64,000 nt of DNA from Nematopogon swammerdamellus (GCA_946902875.1 OX336343.1:14989596-15053595); one strand, 5' to 3'; shown: positions 20,285-31,376, numbered from the stretch's first letter. The notes: generated by a model from the letters alone, not told the origin. Numbers and translations: made by a program.

Positions 20285-20425
20285 CTGGCTGGACTGACTT
20301 CACTTCCGCCTCCGAGCCGCCCGCCCCCCGAGCCGCGGGGCGGAGAGGGGCGGAGGCGGGGGCGGGACGAACGTCGATAAGCGCCTGCAGTTGTCCAGCA
20401 TCTACTCAACAGCTAGGTTATGCGC
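20285..20425. promoter_or_regulatory. GC-rich patch with clustered GC boxes
   Basis: Contains CCGCCTCCGAGCCGCCCGCC and, within 60 bp, GGGGCGGAGAGGGGCGGAGG then GGGGGCGGG. Such repeated GGGGCGG boxes are Sp1/KLF-type binding sites in animals and stand out against AT-rich flanks. No TATA box, ORF or transcript evidence is visible, so a promoter is only a possibility. Confidence 0.3.
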
Positions 20426-20977
20426 TCGCGAATTCTAGGGGCACCTCATAATATGTTCATTTTATTTTGTTTTGCTTTCTAGGTAATAATGTTATTTTAT
20501 TGGATAGTAAAACAAGTTTAATTTCATTTCATTTCATTTATTTTGCATACATAGCCCTTACGAGCCGTACACATTTTATAACAATTAGTATAAACAGATA
20601 CAAACTCGTTGAAACAGTCTTAATAAAATAATTAAATTATACAAACCAATAAAATGTACAGCGTCAAAATCACAAATTTACATTCCAATATCGGTCAATA
20701 TCACTGTAAATTACAATTAAAATCATTATTATATTACATTCTTTCAAATAAAAAAATGGGTGTGACGTTTATTCATTAATTTTACATGTTAATAATTTTA
20801 CTTACATTATACAAATACCAATTTATTCTATTAAATAATCTAAGAATAAAACCTGATCGGATTGCTACCAGCACACTGAATGAAATACAATAAACAGAAT
20901 CAAATAATACATTTCATTCACTAATATACACTTAAAACATTTAATAAAAATTTAAAACTTCATTTTAAAATTTATAA
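20426..20977. other. AT-rich stretch starting with (ATTTC)n
   Basis: An ATTTC pentamer run at about 20521-20540 is followed by TATTTTGCATACATAGCCC. Similar pentamer starts open the insert at 37226 and the stretch at 61205, suggesting a shared retroposon end. Confidence 0.5.
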
Positions 20978-21085
20978 AAATATTACGTCAAGTTACAATT
21001 AAAATTATTAAAATATTACGTCAAGTTACAAATAAAATTACTAAAATATTACGTCAGTAAAATATTACGTTACATAACGAGTAAC
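20978..21085. repeat. About 34-bp tandem AAATATTACGTCAAGTTAC repeat
   Basis: Three to four AT-rich units centred on AAAATATTACGTCA, decaying at the right end. Confidence 0.7.
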
Positions 21086-21299
21086 AATAATTACATAAAA
21101 TTAACGTAATAACTAAATAATTACATAAAGTCTTACTGTAAGTAAAATATTTTGTCCAAAGATTAGCTAAGCTAGATATATGTATGTACTTCAGCATTCC
21201 GACTCGAGACAGGACACGAGTATATATGTACGTTTTATTTTCGTGAACTCTGCATGCGAAATCGTAATTTAAGTTCGGAACATAAGACAAATATTTTAA

Positions 21300-21612
21300 A
21301 AAAACCTGCCAAGTGCGAGTCGAACTCGCGCACCGAGGGTTCCGTATCGCCATGTCATGGTCAGCGCTGCTTCATACTCTTTTCGGTAGTTTCTTGTATT
21401 GGGACCCCGTGAATTTTTTACTTTTTCTTGTTTATTATTTGTCGTTATATCGGCCATAATGATTAATGACATATATTATGCGAAAATTTCAGCGGGCTAC
21501 CTATTATGGTTCAAGAGATACAGCCCTCGGACAAACGGACAGACAGACAGACATACAGACGGTGTAGGCCCTAAAAATTACAAACATAGTGACTGGTGCC
21601 ATGGTTACGGCA
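21300..21612 (-). repeat. Dispersed lepidopteran repeat family, copy 4 (reverse)
   Basis: On plus: AACCTGCCAAGTGCGAGTCG..., GAGGGTTCCGTATCGCC, TTTCTTGTATTGGGACCCC, a GACAGACAGACAG tract, ending GGTGTAGGCCCTAAAAATT. Overlapping ORFs on both strands are fortuitous. Confidence 0.75.
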
Positions 21613-22384
21613 CAGGCCCTAAACTGACGCTGGGTGTCAGTCGCTTTTTTAAAAACAAAAATTAAATTCTGTTACTTTGGTTAAATATAACACTATTATA
21701 AGGAAACCAGTACGTGCGTTGTTGCGTGTGTTAGTAAGGCACAAATCAAAATAGTGAAAGGTTGACATTCCATTATACATCAAATCCGCCTTCTGTTCAG
21801 CAGAAAAGTGTAATAAATTTTAACAACTCGGTTGGTGAGAGTTTTATAAATAACTATTAAAACGTCTTTATTATAAATGTTGACAGTTAAACAGTTGACA
21901 GCATAAGAACAAAGAAAGGAAGAAAGCTTCCTACTAACTAATGTTTCTTTCGTTTTCTGTATGCCAGGAATTTAGGATCATACATTACGTTTTCCTATAA
22001 CTTCGTACTTTGTATAATCAATAGAAGAACCGCATGCCACTATGACATGACGCCATTAGTGAAAACACGTATGTACTGGCTATCTGGCTATCACCTAAAC
22101 GTACAGATTTAACATAAACTAGAAACGCACTCATTAATTTTAATAAAATCAAGAGAAGTTTGATATAATAGTATAGCGAACACATACCACTCTCATTTTT
22201 CTGACCTCTCCCTGTAATACCAGTGTGAAAAGGGTACTTAGCATAAGTACCCCGAATGTCAAAGAAAGGAATAAAACTTTCATTATTTGCTAACTTTTGA
22301 TTTATATAAATACAGTCCTATCCAAAAGTTTTGCACCTCGTGTGAATTATTATTTTGGAGCAATTAAGTTTTTCTATCTATCAT
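21613..22384. other. No recognised gene
   Basis: AT-rich. No ORF of interest and no repeat recognised. Confidence 0.45.
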
Positions 22385-22690
22385 ACATACATACCACACG
22401 CTGTATCCTGACATTCGGGGTAAGCAGAGTAATCGGTGTTGTGCTGCAATTACTCTTGTAAATTACAGCACAACACCAACCACCGCAATTAGCAAGGTAT
22501 TAGGACAAGATAACTCTGAAGCAGCAAATAAGGCACCAATACCCACCTCGGTGGAAGAACCGTGCAAAGGTGAGAGGTAGCTAGCCTGTCGCCCTCATGC
22601 ACACCATCTTGTCCTTATCCCGTAGTCGTATTTTACGACATGCACGGGGAGAGATGCAGTCGGGCTATTTTTTTAGTACCGACTCCACAC
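22385..22690 (+). mobile_element. Composite repeat with GGGGAGAGATGCAG module, full copy
   Basis: Starts CATACATACCACACGCTG, holds a hairpin GGTGTTGTGCTG / CAGCACAACACC (about 22436-22477), then AAGGTGAGAGGTAGCTAGCC, CTTATCCCGTAGTCG and GGGGAGAGATGCAGTCGGGC, ending CTCCACACGGT. Longer relative of 16641-16811. Probably a SINE-like family; no promoter boxes identified. Confidence 0.62.
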
Positions 22691-23735
22691 GGTTCTATCT
22701 ATCAATTTATAAGAAATTCAAAAGAAACTACAAATTAAATAAATTTCTATTAAAAACAAAACATTTGCCAATTATGCCGAAGAGGGTCTGAGTACTGCAT
22801 AAACTGCTGAGTCGCTCACGGCATCTCTGATTTTAAACTCAATTTCAAGGTAGCGTGCTTTCCAGTCCTCCTGTAAATCCGCCCCCTTCCCCTCCAGTCT
22901 GCTTCCAGAATTGCAGCATCACCTCAGCCATCAACGGGAATCTGCGCGGGAACAAAACTGAATCCCCTTAATGTATGCCGCATTGTGTCCCCTTTGAAGG
23001 ATCGATCCTACGTCGCACGTGGCGAGAATCACGATTCTAGTGCGAAATAAAAAACACATCCATCCAAGATCGCACAACTTTAGTTTCCATGTCGAGAAAA
23101 CTGCTCTCAATAAAGTTCAAACTTCCATTCGGCGGAGCCGTCGCTTACGCTGTTTGCCGCAAGGGCGACATTTCACAGTTTTAAAATTAGTTTGGTTACA
23201 ATGACGGCGTCTCTTGCCACAGAAAATTCTATTGAAATTCTTCTCCGTTTGAGCGCAAATTCGCACGACACTACTGTCCTGTTTAGGTCTTTGTCAGTTG
23301 AAGGATGTCTGCATGCAGACCGTTTTACCTGGAGCGAAAATTTACTATTTTAAAAGGGTTTATAGCTGGAACAGAGCCCGGACGTGACGGCCTTATCGCG
23401 AAAGACACGCGGACGCATTAAGAACGCTTTCTCCGAGATCTCCCTCACGCGGTGCCCGAATGTCATAGTTCCGAGATGAGGCGACGTTCTGGATTATGTG
23501 TGACGTAAGTGCTTTGTTAAATTGTATGCGAGACTCATCATAATGTTATATTAGAACACATAACCTCAAGATAGAAAGAAGAAAAGAGAAAGAAACACAT
23601 ACATCAATATCTGCTACTGGGTTTGCCACTGTAAACCATTCAAGAAATTCAGTACAATCTATTGAATGTGGAAAGGCTAAGCAATAAAACAATCAAACGA
23701 GAAAAACATTATTATGTTGGGTTAGGTTAGGTTTA
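22691..23735. other. No recognised gene
   Basis: Mixed composition. A 61-codon plus ORF (23019-23204) is unrecognised. No repeat recognised until the RTE tail. Confidence 0.45.
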
Positions 23736-23830
23736 GTTTGGATGAGAAGAGGCGAAGACCGCGTGTGATAACGTGCCTTGGAAGAGGCCTATGCCCAGCA
23801 GTGAACCGATACGGGCTGATGATGATTCAC
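23736..23830 (+). mobile_element. RTE-type retrotransposon 3' tail fragment
   Basis: GATGAGAAGAGGCGAAGACC ... CCTTGGAAGAGGCCTATGCC then CAGCAGTGAACCGATACGGG with GATGATGAT at the end. This is the terminal coding/3' UTR piece of RTE elements, 5'-truncated. Confidence 0.65.
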
Positions 23831-24538
23831 AACTGCCAAGTTTTGTAACTCGTGTCCCAGAAGAGAGCGTTTTTTCCTGAGTGATCCTCTTTGACTATGG
23901 TAACCTATAAAATCAAGCAAGTGAGGATAATAACACTAAGGGAATTATGATCGTCTCATGGCTTTGTCTCTGCATGTACACTTCTCTCCGGAACCTTAAC
24001 CTAAAAATGTAAGTACTCTGTCTTTTAAATTTCGACCGAGCTAACAAATTAACCAAGAGAATCGCCTCAAAGCATCTCGAAACATTGCCTACAATATAGG
24101 GTTTGAAAAGAAACAAGAACTCAATAAGCTTCGGTCGACGAGTTTTATCGAGCAAACATTTGAATTTGGAACGCTGTGAGAAGCGAACGTAATTCGATTC
24201 ATTAGCGGAGCGGGGATAAACATGACGATCTAGCGGGAGGAATGAAACTGTGGGGAAAGAACTGAAGCTGGAAGGAAATAAAAGGGAGAAAGGAAACAGG
24301 AAGGAAAACCGTATATGTTTTGGTATGGATGTAAGCATGCAGTGGGAGGAATCACTTGCAACAATGTAATGCGAAACGGTCATAATGTGCATGGAAGCGT
24401 GATGGTAGCAACGATGCGTGGCGCCGATGCTACCTATACGTAGGCATTATGTTATAAAACTTTTCTTCATTAGATAGATGCAAAGCCGAAAATAATATAA
24501 GGAAGAAATATAAAGCAGGCACCTGCTTGATACTGACA
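23831..24538. other. No recognised gene; one 159-codon minus ORF (23913-24392)
   Basis: The minus ORF is rich in F, S and R and begins next to purine-rich DNA; its F/S run simply mirrors the AAGGAAA-rich plus strand. No known motif. Probably chance. Confidence 0.4.
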
Positions 24539-25343
24539 TCTATACTCTATACATATAATAAAATCGTAGAGGTAAGAAAGTCTGTACATTGAATGTATTC
24601 GGAAAAAAACTAACCAGGGTGGCTTAAAATGAGATACTGAACATGTTAGAACAGTTTTTAAATTTTTTGTTTGTTTGTTTGTCTGTACGCGCATCACGCA
24701 AAAACCACTGAACGGAATTAGACGAAACTTTGTATAGTGGCAGTTTATATGCCGGGTTAACATAATACGTAAAAAAAAATTACAAAAATAAAAAAAAATT
24801 TACAATTATAAACATTATTGCGCGTTTAAAATCACGTAGTCCAAAGTGCATAATTATATCTTGAGAACTGTCAGCAAATACAATTTGAATAAAATATTCA
24901 TTCGAAATTTAAAAATAAGTAGATACAACGAAAATGACAGTTCTTCTTTTTTATAACTTGAACACAATAGTGTATACATATCTATTCTTTCTATACATAT
25001 CATAAAATTGTAAATGCAAAAATGTCTATTTGTACGCGCATCTCGCAAAAACCACTGAACGGAATTTGACGAAACTTTTTATAGTGACAGTGTATATCCC
25101 GGATGAACATAATAATTAAAAAATATAATAAAAATCACGTAATCCAAAGTAAAGGTAAAAAACTATTTTAAATGTCATGTTGACAACGGAGAACTGTCAT
25201 CTCGACGTGAGCTGGCCGGTGACAAATTGTTTGATAAATAAAAATAATAATTGAAAGTCGAAGTTATATCGCTGTCATTGGTGCAATACAATTTATATAT
25301 CTGTTGCCCGCGGCTTCGCTCGCGTGAAATTCGTATTTAAAAA

Positions 25344-25750
25344 AAAGAAAGTAAGTAACTAAAGGCGGGCCCGAAGGCTGATCTGCGCTCACGTAAACGA
25401 TATTCTTTCTCGATGAAAGTAACTAAGGGGAGGCGGAAGGCGGAGCTGAGTTCAGGAAGAAGAAAAACATTCTTGAAGAAAGTAAGTAACTAAGGGCGAG
25501 GCCGAAGGCCGAGCTCTATTCTGGAAGACCATAAACCTTCTCGAAGAAAGTAAGTAACTATGGGCGAGGCCGCAGGCCGAGCTGCGTCCAGGAAGAAGCT
25601 AAACCATCTTGAAGAAAGTAAGTAACTAAGGCGAGGCCGAAGGCCGAGCTACGTTCTGACAAATGATAAACCATCTCAAAGAAAACAAGTAACTAAGGGC
25701 GAGGCCGAAGGCCGAGCTGCGTTCAGGAAGAAGCTAAACCATCTCGAATA
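25344..25750 (+). repeat. Left tandem array, six about 68-bp units with GC palindrome
   Basis: Units begin AAAGTAAGTAACTAAGGGCG and contain GAGGCCGAAGGCCGAGCTGC, whose core GGCC-GAA-GGCC is self-complementary, then a GGAAGAAGCTAAACCATC tail. Six units, the first two most diverged. Confidence 0.85.
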
Positions 25751-25800
25751 AAGTTAATTAATATTAAGATTGAGTTAATTTAATTTAAATTTTATTATTA

Positions 25801-26279
25801 AGTCCACGCTTCTAACGGCAAATATACCGTGCATCCTAGAACCTCGCGGTTATTCCCGGCTGGATGGAAAGAGGCCCGATGCTATCACCTTAGTGCCATG
25901 GACTAAGGGTAGTTCTTTGATGTGGGACGCCACTTTTGTTCTCACATTGGCTCCAAGTCACGTTAGGACATCTTCAAGAGCGGCTGGCGCGGCCGAGGCT
26001 GGGGCGGAGAGCCTCAAACGCAGCAAATATAGAAATATAATTCAAGATTTCGAATTTGTTGCGTTTGCGGTTGAAACCCTCGGTCCGTGGAGCAGTGAAG
26101 CCAAAAGAGGCTTGAGCTGGTTGACGCAACTGGTGTCCCGTCATCAAGGGCTTATGTACTTCATTCAAAAGGTTAGCCTTGCCATCCAGCGGGGTAATGC
26201 CGCAAGTGCTCTAAGAACATTTGAAAATGCCCGTTTTGATAGTTATTTTAATGTTTGTTATGTAGGTTTAATTCTTTAG
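25801..26279 (+). pseudogene. Coding remnant resembling a transposon-associated PD-(D/E)XK-like nuclease domain
   Basis: The plus frame is open from about 25780 to the stop after 26276; 128 codons follow a GTG at 25893, but similarity starts earlier. It reads CILEPRGYSRLDGKRPDAIT, then LMWDATF, LAPSHV, an alanine-rich AGAAEAGAE stretch, KRSKY, AFAVETLGPW and IQKVSLAIQRGNAAS. The pattern EP.G..R.DGKRPD...WD.T...A.S...KY...AVETLG...AIQRGNA is one I associate with a C-terminal domain following reverse transcriptases in invertebrates; RPD + WDxT suggests a PD-(D/E)XK fold. It has no start or partner domain and sits between two inverted tandem arrays, so it is likely a captured fragment. Family from memory; fold is inference. 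Confidence 0.5.
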
Positions 26280-26335
26280 TTATTAATATTACTTTTTTAT
26301 TTTTATGAAATAAATAGATTGAGTAAACGATATTA

Positions 26336-26660
26336 TATTCTATCGAAGAAAGGAAGTCTTTAAGGGCGAGGCCCGAAGGCGGAAGAGGGTTTTTGGTTTA
26401 CCTGAACGCAGCTCGGCCTTCGGCCTCGCACTGAGTTCCTTCCTTTCTTCCAGAAGGTTTATCGTCTTCCTGAACGCAGCTCGGCCTTCGGCCTCGCCCT
26501 TACTTACTTCCTTTATTTGAGAAAGATTTATCGTTTACCTGAAAGCAGCTCGGCCTTCGGCCTCGCCCTTAATTAGTTACTTTCTTTAAGAAGGTTTATC
26601 GATTACCTGAACGCAGCTCGGCCTTCGGCCTCGCCCTTAGTTACTTACATTCTTCTTTGG
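26336..26660 (-). repeat. Right tandem array, about five inverted 68-bp units
   Basis: Units in reverse orientation: GAACGCAGCTCGGCCTTCGG ... CTCGCCCTTA(G/C)TTACTTAC. With the left array they make fold-back arms around 25801-26279. The last unit abuts AATACGAATTTCACGCGAGC, the mirror of the block at 25308. Confidence 0.85.
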
Positions 26661-26700
26661 AATACGAATTTCACGCGAGCGGAGCCGCGGGCTCAGCTAG

Positions 26701-27029
26701 TTTAAAAATAAAATAAAATATCATAACTTGTTCAGTTTAATTTAAATTATTAACAATAATTTATGAAATATTAATAACCCACATACAAAAAATATTGAAA
26801 TTCGAATAATTTTTTAACTTAAGTATGTAAACTCAGTCGTAAGGCCGGTTTTTATTTTCTGGCGGTTGGTTCCCTCAAATTGCTTCGAAATTTTTGTAGA
26901 AAAATTATTTATTAAAAACTAGCATAATATTTTCCCGCTTTTCCCAGGCGCAACGGCATGCGGTTTTGCATAGTGAGCAAGGCTGGGATGCCGGGGTATT
27001 GTATTTGAAATAGCTTTACAAGGCTCTAA
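26701..27029. other. No recognised gene
   Basis: AT-rich, with a GC-richer piece at about 26940-27000. Nothing recognised. Confidence 0.45.
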
Positions 27030-27059
27030 CAGGGTAAATTTTCCGCGAAGACCACCAGA

Positions 27060-27425
27060 CGATCATGGCTACCACAGACCAGACGCTGACCTGAAGGTCA
27101 CTGCAAACCCGAATGTCCCTGCAGACCTGAAACTCTCTGCAGACCTAAAGTCCTTTGCAGGCCTTAACATGAAGATCTACGTAGTTCTGATGATCTGTGC
27201 AGACCTCTGCCAGATCAACCAGAATACCTCTGAAAACTCCTGAAGACCACTACAGACCTGAAGACCTGTACAGACCTGAATATCTGTGCAGACTGGCAAA
27301 CCTCTGCAGATCTGAAGACCTTCGCAGAACTGAAAGCCTTTGTACACCTGAAAAACTCTCCAGACCTGAAGACCTCTGCAGACCTGAAGATCTATGTAGA
27401 ACTGAAGACATCTACAGGTCTATGT
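27060..27425 (+). repeat. 18-bp minisatellite (CCTGAAGACCTCTGCAGA)
   Basis: About twenty diverged copies of an 18-bp unit. The best-preserved part (27240-27425) is open on plus (ORF 27197-27466, 89 codons) and would encode hexapeptides around (C/Y)RPEDL. No start context, signal peptide or neighbouring exon supports translation; a multiple-of-three unit alone can keep a frame open. Confidence 0.75.
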
Positions 27426-28219
27426 TTCAAAGAAACTATCAAGAGCTTCACATTCAATTGATTTAGTAAAGGTGCTTTAAATGTAGTTGCGCAGAGCAAG
27501 GGTCTGAAGGGGCAAATTTTCCCGCTTAGCCTCTCACATCCCCCCTCCTCAAACATTTCAAAATAATAGAACTGCTATTGTCTTATACATTAAATAAACT
27601 TCTTCGGTTTATAAAATATTCATTGATCTCGAAGAATGTATTTACACATTCGCTTACAGAGATACATTTTATGCTGCGGTTACAAACAATAGGAATACTT
27701 ATAACATCTATTGAAATTTTATACTATTAATAATCCAAACTTATTAGTGCATTAGAAAAAACTAATTTTCAAAAACAGACAGGCAAACAGAATGAAAAAC
27801 AAATAAATTTTAAAGATTAACCAAATGTATTTAGCTAGTTATGTCATTTTAATTAGGTGGAACTCTAATTATGCATAAAGAACAATCTGGCAGCCGTTTT
27901 AAACATATTGTTTGATTTTTTTTTATATTATTTGGGAGATTATTGTAAATTTGAACCCATTCAAACAATATATTTATTTTGTCACAATTAGTTCGTTGAT
28001 TCTTCGTTCCGAATATTAGTAGTCCAAAAATGCACACAATTTTCATTAGACGACTCGTATCACGCGTGATATGACAAAGGATAAATGAGTCTATATGTGT
28101 GGCGGAGACAGGCATATGGAACGATATTGTAACACAAAAATCGACAAAACAACATATTCGTCTTTATTCACATAATGTAAAATGCCCTTTTACCGAATCA
28201 ACGAGTTAATGATAATTCT
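27426..28219. other. AT-rich stretch without gene
   Basis: An 88-codon minus ORF (27849-28115) is unrecognised. No repeats recognised. Confidence 0.45.
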
Positions 28220-28445
28220 ATATTATTGAATTGTCTGCGCTTCGAAGAAGCGAGGGCGGTGCGCACTCGACCGCTCCTCGCCGCGAGATCGCTCCGAGGA
28301 AATGAGCTCGAGTGTGAGCGCGCGAGACTTCCGCGCTTCCTGTCCGTTAGCTCTCACTGCCGAACCCGCAGAACGTCTCCAACAAGATAAAGCTCTTCCA
28401 GAAGTGTCCAATGAGCTTATTGTTTGATCCACGGGCATCACCACG
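28220..28445. other. GC-richer island, unassigned
   Basis: CpG-dense patch (GCGCACTCGACCGCTCC and similar) with a 73-codon minus ORF (28223-28444) rich in R, S and A. No domain recognised. An exon of an unknown gene or a GC-rich repeat are both possible. Confidence 0.25.
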
Positions 28446-28836
28446 TGGCCGACTGGCGAATCACTTTGAGTTAAGTGCGTGTTACTAAATTCTTACTTGC
28501 GTACGCAATGAAAAAATGAAATTATCCTATTTATACAGGTTGTTCGGCACATCGACCGACAAAATATTTTTGTAGGTAAGTGAGGTCATTTGCAACGTTT
28601 TGACCCATGATACCTTTTGTCAGATGTCATGTGGTATCGAGATATGATTTTTTTTTTATTTTTGAAAATTACCAAAATCCCAGCTATAAACCTTTGTAAC
28701 TTTTTTGTTTATGATTGTATCAGCACGAAATAAAATGTATTGAATTCTGCTATGTATCTTTGTTCTAGAAAAAATATTATTTGATGAAGTTAATAGCGTG
28801 AAAAGGTTTTATGACCTCCCAAAATCCCGAGAACGA
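28446..28836. other. No recognised gene
   Basis: AT-rich. Sequence leading into the inverted repeat that starts at 28837; may belong to the same element. Confidence 0.4.
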
Positions 28837-29309
28837 GTAAAAATTTGACAGAATCTTAATTTCTTAATTCATAAAAAAAACTAAGCGCAATAGAGTGCTT
28901 CATTTTCTTTTAAAAAGTTCGCTAGTTTACACCCTTTCCAACGGTATACCACATGTCATACAAATAATTCACTATATTGTGGTCAAAATTAGGCACAGAG
29001 ACAGAACAGAACGACAACACGGGCACTAATCGGTGGTCGCTTCCCGTATTGAGAGCGTTTTTCGGGAGTATTTTCAAATTTAGAACATGTAGCGGTCGCG
29101 CGGGCTCTCTTGCAAATTATCCCTAATTTTGTCGTTCTGTTCTGTCTCTGTGCCTAATTTTGGCCACATAGTGAATTATTTGTATGACATCTAGTATACT
29201 GTTGCAAAGGGCGTGAACTAGCAAACTTTTTAAAAGAAAATGAAGCTATAAATTGCTGTCAGTTTTTTTAAAAATGAATTAAGAAATTAAGATTCGGTCA
29301 TATTTTTAC
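28837..29309. mobile_element. Long inverted repeat, 181-bp arms and 111-bp loop
   Basis: 28837-29017 and 29129-29309 are reverse complements at roughly 85-90%. The inner ends (GACAGAACAGAACGACAA / TTGTCGTTCTGTTCTGTC) are perfect. The loop is GC-richer. A transcript would form a long double-stranded RNA stem. No coding capacity; likely a fold-back MITE. Confidence 0.82.
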
Positions 29310-29379
29310 AGACTCAACGCCATGAAAATCTTCACCTACTGGTGACCAAATTCGCTTCGATAGTACCTGACGAATTTAG

Positions 29380-29465
29380 CCGGGTGGTTAAGAGGTCTGG
29401 TCGGTCACACAATAGTGGTGGCAGGGACCGCGGGTTCGAGGCTCGCAAAAGACGGACAAATATAT
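29380..29465 (+). mobile_element. tRNA-like SINE head, isolated
   Basis: AGCCGGGTGGTTAAGAGG gives a box A-like segment and GGGTTCGAGGCTCG a box B-like segment (GGTTCGAGGCT) about 45 bases later. The stems do not close as a tRNA, and the sequence runs into ordinary DNA. Different family from the SINE at 15021. Confidence 0.5.
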
Positions 29466-30339
29466 TTTGTATTTCCTACTCTCTTATATGCCTCTCTATA
29501 GCTTGTTACGCGCTCTCGCTTGCACACACAGGTTCAGATGGAACGTGAAACTTTTTCGTGTGTGCAGCCGGTGTTCATCCATTTATAAGACGTGACGTCA
29601 TCACGTCAAAAATGCAGAATTTGGAGTTACTTTGCGTCTTAAAATATATAGTAATTTATTTATAGCTGAAAGCATGTTCATACTGTTCATCCCCATTACA
29701 TGCCTCATGTTCACAATGGGCTCCACCGAGCAGCGATCGGCGGCCGTCTGCGCATTTCTTGCACTGTTCACTGTGGGCTCCGGTAATCAAACTCTCATAA
29801 GCAAAGCTGAAAAAATTTACATGTTCCAACATGTCATACCGTAGAATGTAGATTGAATAGAATACCTCACTCTACGCTCATTTATAATACCGTATACCAT
29901 AAAATATTATTCAATTTCCACATATGTATATTTTTCTTCGTTCTGCGGCTTCCACTACCGACCGCCCCTTCTCTTTCCGCCCTACCCCGCCGTCTCCGCC
30001 GCGCCGCCGCCGCGCCGCCGCCGCGCCGTCACCCTGCTATTGTTTCGAAGGCGGGCGAGAAGAGCTGTAACTCGATTCCAAGTATATATGTACAGCATGA
30101 CGTGAACGGTACAACGTATCACGCCAAGGCGAACATATGTAGTTGTGTAAGCAAACATGCGAGCAAACACACCAGAATTTACGTCAGAAATTTTCGGGCG
30201 GCCTTCCAGTTTGAAGTGTGAAGATGAGTAATTTCTTAGACATGCTTTCAATACCGTTTTCAGTTATATGAACATAACATTCTAAAATTTGTAAAAATCT
30301 GCTCGCATGCTAAAATTGGCGGATAGTCAAAAGAAAAGG
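29466..30339. other. No recognised gene; (CCG/GCC) run at about 29994-30027
   Basis: ORFs on both strands at 29853-30251 owe their length to the GCC/CGC trinucleotide run. The rest is AT-rich. Confidence 0.45.
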
Positions 30340-30780
30340 AAACGGAAAGGTGTTAGCCGAAAATTGTGGTATTCGAAACGAAAAAGTACACGAGAAGGTT
30401 TTTTGGGGTTTTCAAGAATTTATGTAACTTCAGTTAAAATTCCCTGCCACCCGTCTTATCTCCGCAGCAATCATCGCAGAGAGACTCAGCACCCTTTTGT
30501 TGACGGTGGGCCTTTGAGAACCCATCGGTTCTCAAAATCGTTTCTTTGTCGCACCGCTAGGGTGTGGAACTGTCTTCCGACGAGTAAGTTTCCCGAATAC
30601 TTTAACCTGGTGTCATCAAATATGGTATTAGCAGGCTAGACAGCATAGCAACCGTCCCCAAATCTGCTAGTATGGCGCCTCACTGAGCGTGATTTCGCGA
30701 GGAGAGGTGATTTTGGTTCTGTCAACTGCACCATTAGTCCCTCGGCCATGTTGGTTTACATAAAAAATACACTGCGAGGA
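30340..30780 (+). pseudogene. CR1/Jockey-type retrotransposon 3' end
   Basis: Plus-strand frame with LRTHRFSKSFLCRTARVWNC then LPTSKFPEYFNL, the conserved C-terminal (R)FS(K/R)SFL.RTARVWN.LP..(V/K)FP block of CR1/Jockey-group ORF2 proteins, followed by a 3' UTR shared with copies at 9175 and 15417 and ending near CATAAAAAAT. 5'-truncated. The 110-codon ORF at 30307-30639 covers it. Confidence 0.78.
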
Positions 30781-30799
30781 AACCTCTACATTGTTAGTA

Positions 30800-30945
30800 C
30801 GAAAATTGTTGTATGTAATAATGGATTTTTCAATAATTTATGTAGCTTCAGTGAACAACCGTCCACCCTCCCTATCTCCGCAACACTCATCGCAGAGAGA
30901 TTCAGAACTCTTTTCTTGTTGACGTTTTAAATGCATTTTATGCCA
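30800..30945 (+). pseudogene. Second, shorter copy of the same retrotransposon segment
   Basis: GTAGCTTCAGTGAACAACCG ... CATCGCAGAGAGATTCAGAA repeats 30421-30505 of the previous copy with differences; truncated after GTTGACG. Duplicate insertion or local duplication. Confidence 0.6.
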
Positions 30946-31376
30946 GTTAATGTGTGGCAGGGGCGACCTTATTGCCTTAGGCAATTTACTCCAGTCAATC
31001 CGGTGAACCTAAATTTTTACATGGAATCCGAGCCATGGAGCAGGGGATGAAGTTATGCACGTAATATTTTTTTTTTCAAATAAAACACAATTTAATAATA
31101 AATATACAAAGTAAACTTTAAGGAATTCCATTCTCTTCTGTAACCCAAAAAGTGTAATACAAATAAAAATATAACATTATATGAACCTAACTATAAACAA
31201 AATCGTAATGAAATAACTGGTGCTTGTTACGCACCGTGCGCTCTTATAACGCTCGTCGTCACACTTGGAATCGACTTGCTGGAGAGTTATCGTCGCAAGG
31301 GAACGAGTAATACTGTATCTACTCGATTATAGTGTGGTTATAGTACTCCAATCAATAAAGCATTTCCACTCGACGT
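30946..31376. other. No recognised gene
   Basis: AT-rich except for 31225-31320. Nothing recognised. Confidence 0.4.

Larger units (their letters stand above)
24539..26700 (+). mobile_element. Helitron-like element with internal inverted arrays and captured coding remnant
   Basis: Left end A|TCTATACTCTATACATATA and right end GAGCCGCGGGCTCAGCTAG|T fit Helitron rules: TC start, hairpin (GAGCC-GCG-GGCTC) a few bases before a CTAG end, inserted between A and T with no duplication. A second, internal start-like segment at 24979-25090 repeats the TCTATACATAT ... CAAAAACCACTGAACGGAAT sequence, so an older or nested copy may be included. At 25308 an inverted end (GCCCGCGGCTTCGCTCGCG) opens the inner symmetric block. 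No Rep/helicase is present, so it is non-autonomous. Confidence 0.7.

Noticed and set aside
22000..22030. ATAACTTCGTACTTTGTATAATC resembling a recombinase site half
   Set aside because: Only one arm, imperfect, no partner site; chance resemblance in AT-rich DNA.
23913..24392. 159-codon minus ORF
   Set aside because: No domain, composition mirrors purine-rich DNA on plus, no splice or promoter context.
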